Positions 62,039 through 64,000 of a stretch of DNA of 64,000 nucleotides are shown piece by piece (the first letter of the stretch is position 1; every line of letters begins with the position of its first letter). The stretch covers positions 19,842,501 to 19,906,500 of the forward strand of contig NC_135241.1 in NCBI RefSeq assembly GCF_947623445.1, written 5' to 3'. The translations under genes and the position numbers were made by a program. The DNA comes from Clavelina lepadiformis. Taxonomy: Eukaryota > Chordata > Ascidiacea > Aplousobranchia > Clavelinidae. The notes below the pieces were generated by a model. That model was not told the DNA's origin. It saw only the letters and a program-made list of their open reading frames with translations, and searched no databases.

Positions 62039-62794
62039 ATGTTAGCTTTAATTAATCGGTTTACTTGTTCCAACTTGAATTTAAATACTAGGTTGCTTAG
62101 CTGGAAAATGTTAAACGTTGATCCAAGAAATCAATACAAAACAGAAAAAGATGCTTTTACCGAAGACAAATTAGTTAGTAGGAACCCATACAAACAATTT
62201 GAGAGTTGGTTTGACGAAGCGTGCAATCATCCTGACATTGTTGAACCAAATGCTATGGTCTTAGCCACTGTGAAAAAAAACAAACGTCCAACTGCTCGTA
62301 TGGTGTTAATGAAAGGATTCGACGAGGATGGATTTCGATTTTACACAAACTATAGAAGCAATAAAGCCTCCGAGTTGGAAGATAATCCATACGCTGCACT
62401 TGTCTTTTACTGGTTTGAACTAAATCGTTCTGTGCGTGTTGAAGGACGTGTTGAAAAGCTTTCGAAGGAAGTTTCAGAAGAGTATTTTAGCAGAAGGCCG
62501 AGACCAAGTCAGTTCGCCGCTCATGTTAGCCAACATCAAAGTTCTCCAATTTCAAGTCGTGAAGTTTTGAATCAGCGGGAGTTAGAGCTTGAAAAGGTAT
62601 ATCCTGATGGTGAACCTGTTCCGAAACCCGATTTTTGGGGTGGCTATTTTGTCAAACCAGATTTAATAGAATTTTGGCAAGGCCATGCTACAAGAATTTG
62701 TGATCGAATTGTTTTTACAAGAAAAGCAAACATATCCGATAACTTTTTAAAGCAAGGAGAAGATGGTTGGATATATCAACGTCTTGAACCATAA
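62039..62794 (+). CDS. PNPO: Pyridoxamine/pyridoxine 5'-phosphate oxidase, copy 1
   Basis: 251 aa, single exon (human 261 aa). The enzyme uses FMN and O2 to turn PNP or PMP into pyridoxal phosphate (vitamin B6 salvage). Seen: ARMVLMKGFDEDGFRFYTNY and SNKASELEDNPYAALVFYW (FMN site), RSVRVEGRVEKL, YFSRRPRPSQFAA, WGGYFVKPDLIEFWQG, and a C-terminal GEDGWIYQRLEP like human GEEDWLYERLAP. In the conserved R-L-H-D-R substrate motif this copy reads RICDR: Arg is kept, His is Cys. The VSQHQSS segment has one residue more than the usual VS.QSS. The first 23 residues (ALINRFTCSNLNLNTRLLSW) could be a targeting peptide. A second PNPO gene follows 0.7 kb downstream on the same strand. Confidence 0.95.
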   Translation: MLALINRFTCSNLNLNTRLLSWKMLNVDPRNQYKTEKDAFTEDKLVSRNPYKQFESWFDEACNHPDIVEPNAMVLATVKKNKRPTARMVLMKGFDEDGFRFYTNYRSNKASELEDNPYAALVFYWFELNRSVRVEGRVEKLSKEVSEEYFSRRPRPSQFAAHVSQHQSSPISSREVLNQRELELEKVYPDGEPVPKPDFWGGYFVKPDLIEFWQGHATRICDRIVFTRKANISDNFLKQGEDGWIYQRLEP

Positions 62795-63487
62795 AAGGTT
62801 TTGGCAAGTTGATGTGATTTGCCTTGAAAATGCTCAAGTGCCTTGGGTCTGGGTTGATGTGATTTATTGCTATTCCTAACTCCCTGCTGCAATACTAATA
62901 TGCATATTACCTAAGCTCGTATTCATTGGTATTGGGCAATGTCACGTATTTAGGAAATTTATCTAGGAAAATGTAATGCAAACCCTGTAGGCTAATGATT
63001 TCAGTAGGTGTATGATTTTAAGACAAACTGAAGTGAAATGTTTTTCCAGCATATATTATTTCTGTAGATAAAATGCTTTTAGATTTTAGAGAGATTTTAT
63101 TGTGAGTTATACAAGTGTATATGTAAATTATTTTGTTTATTTAATTGTGAAATGACAAAGTGACGCTTTGCATTGCACAAGCAATTTTGAAAGAAGTATA
63201 TATTTGATTCATAACCATAAAAATGTTTTTGCAACCAAGCCTGTATCCATATCCTACAACAGATGTTTGCAAAATGTTTAGAAAATTATTTATTTGTGGG
63301 ATCTCAGCTTATATCAGAGTTAACATCTAGGTTTAAAAATGTTACTGTTATTTTAGTAGACTTTATAAAAGTCAACATTTGCAGTTGACATGTCTTGTGT
63401 TGTACCATATTTATTTTGTTACGGTAATTATATTGATTGGAAAATTTGCAATGAAATTTACTCAATCACAGTTTGCCTTTTATTCAG
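62795..63487. other. Spacer between the two PNPO genes
   Basis: 3' UTR of copy 1 and spacer. A pyrimidine-rich acceptor TTTGCCTTTTATTCAG ends at 63487, 12 bases before the next ATG. Confidence 0.45.
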
Positions 63488-63499
63488 GACGTTTAGGAA

Positions 63500-64000
63500 A
63501 TGTTCACTGCATCCAGGTTTGTTACCAAAATTGCAACGAATTGTATTAATTTGGTCCTAAGGCAGAGCTACAGCAGCATGTCAAAAAATGACAAAATATC
63601 AAACATGCGGAAACCTTACAATGATCAAAAGCATACATTTGTAGAGGGAGATCTAGTCAGCAAAGATCCGTTTAAACAATTTGATAATTGGTTCAAACTG
63701 GCCAAAAGTAATCCTGAAATTGTTGAACCTCATTCCATGACGTTAGCAACTGTAAAAGAAGATGGTCGACCTGCTGCAAGAACTGTTCTTCTCATGGGCT
63801 ATGATGAGAAAGGGTTTAAATTCTTTACAAACAATCAAAGTGCAAAAGCCTCTGAACTTACTGCAACACCCTATGCTTCCTTAGTATTCTACTGGGTACA
63901 GATATGTCGTTCTATTCGCATTGAAGGAAAAGTTGAAAAGTTACCTCAGGAAATCACAGAAGATTACTTTGCTAGGCGACCACAAACCAGCCAACTTGCT
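63500..64000 (+). CDS. PNPO: Pyridoxamine/pyridoxine 5'-phosphate oxidase, copy 2 (cut by window end)
   Basis: 167 codons visible, open to the window edge. ATG 63500 is the first in frame after the acceptor; a second Met at 63578 starts where cytosolic homologues do, so the first 26 residues (FTASRFVTKIATNC, Arg/Lys-bearing, no acid) may be a mitochondrial presequence. Core motifs: KDPFKQFDNWF, EPHSMTLATVKEDGRPAART, GFKFFTNNQSAKASEL, SLVFYW, RSIRIEGKVEKLPQE, YFARRPQTSQLA. It resembles copy 1 throughout, as a tandem duplicate would. The substrate R-x-H-D-R motif lies beyond the window, so its state is unknown. Confidence 0.93.
   Translation, partial: MFTASRFVTKIATNCINLVLRQSYSSMSKNDKISNMRKPYNDQKHTFVEGDLVSKDPFKQFDNWFKLAKSNPEIVEPHSMTLATVKEDGRPAARTVLLMGYDEKGFKFFTNNQSAKASELTATPYASLVFYWVQICRSIRIEGKVEKLPQEITEDYFARRPQTSQLA

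Noticed and set aside
1-64000. CRISPR arrays, bacterial operons, rRNA genes, intact tRNA genes
   Set aside because: None seen; the DNA is eukaryotic throughout.

Overview
The window looks like chordate DNA from an ascidian tunicate, most like Ciona. It is AT-rich, has many short introns with GT-AG borders, carries deuterostome genes (a CatSper1-type sperm channel, MAPKAPK5, PNPO, an HSD17B12-like reductase) and many small DNA-transposon derivatives. The species call is inference from gene content and intron style; I could run no search.

Layout. (1) 0.5-6.1 kb, minus strand: two 17-beta-hydroxysteroid dehydrogenase 12-like copies. The first (exons at 2319-568) lacks the catalytic Ser and Tyr. 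The second (6088-4930) keeps those residues but lacks its 5' exons and has a frame slip. (2) 6.65-12.41 kb: a young, nearly whole Ty3/gypsy LTR retrotransposon with 217-bp LTRs and a TACT target duplication. (3) 13.6-45.4 kb, minus strand: a tandem array of one gene family. Three copies are intact when I join the exons (A 13595-17912, 537 aa; B 25560-30543, 547 aa; D 37265-41348, 542 aa). Three are broken (A' about 19.8-22.6 kb, C 31.9-34.4 kb, E 44.0-45.4 kb) and one is a single-exon relic (23.7 kb). Each intact copy has ten exons in a fixed order: signal peptide, a lysozyme/SLT-like region (Glu-Ser and Gly-Gly-Ile-Trp-Gln motifs), a VWA domain with a complete MIDAS, two predicted beta-rich modules with an RKKR cleavage-like site, and a hydrophobic GPI-type tail. 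This is the most novel content of the window.

(4) 46.8-49.75 kb, plus strand: a CatSper1-like channel (S1-S6, seven-Arg S4, T-x-D-x-W filter) with one GC-AG intron; its N-terminal exon(s) were not found. (5) 51.9-56.1 kb, minus strand, tail to tail with CatSper: an 11-exon gene (607 aa by phase-consistent joining) with a C2-like N-terminal half. A tentative idea is a relative of C2CD6/CATSPERT, a CatSper partner. One of its exons overlaps a dispersed repeat. (6) 59.4-60.8 kb, plus strand: a single-exon MAPKAPK5 (MK5/PRAK) kinase. (7) 62.0-64.0 kb, plus strand: two tandem PNPO genes, the second cut by the window edge. The first has Cys where a substrate-site His is expected.

hAT-type MITEs (several with 7/8 or 8/8 target duplications), a pogo-like MITE, a minisatellite and a permuted pair of dispersed repeat blocks lie between and inside genes. 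A 1.5-kb segmental duplication links the 5' ends of VWA copies B and C. Exon limits were worked out by hand from splice consensus, phase and paralogue alignment, and may be off by a few bases.
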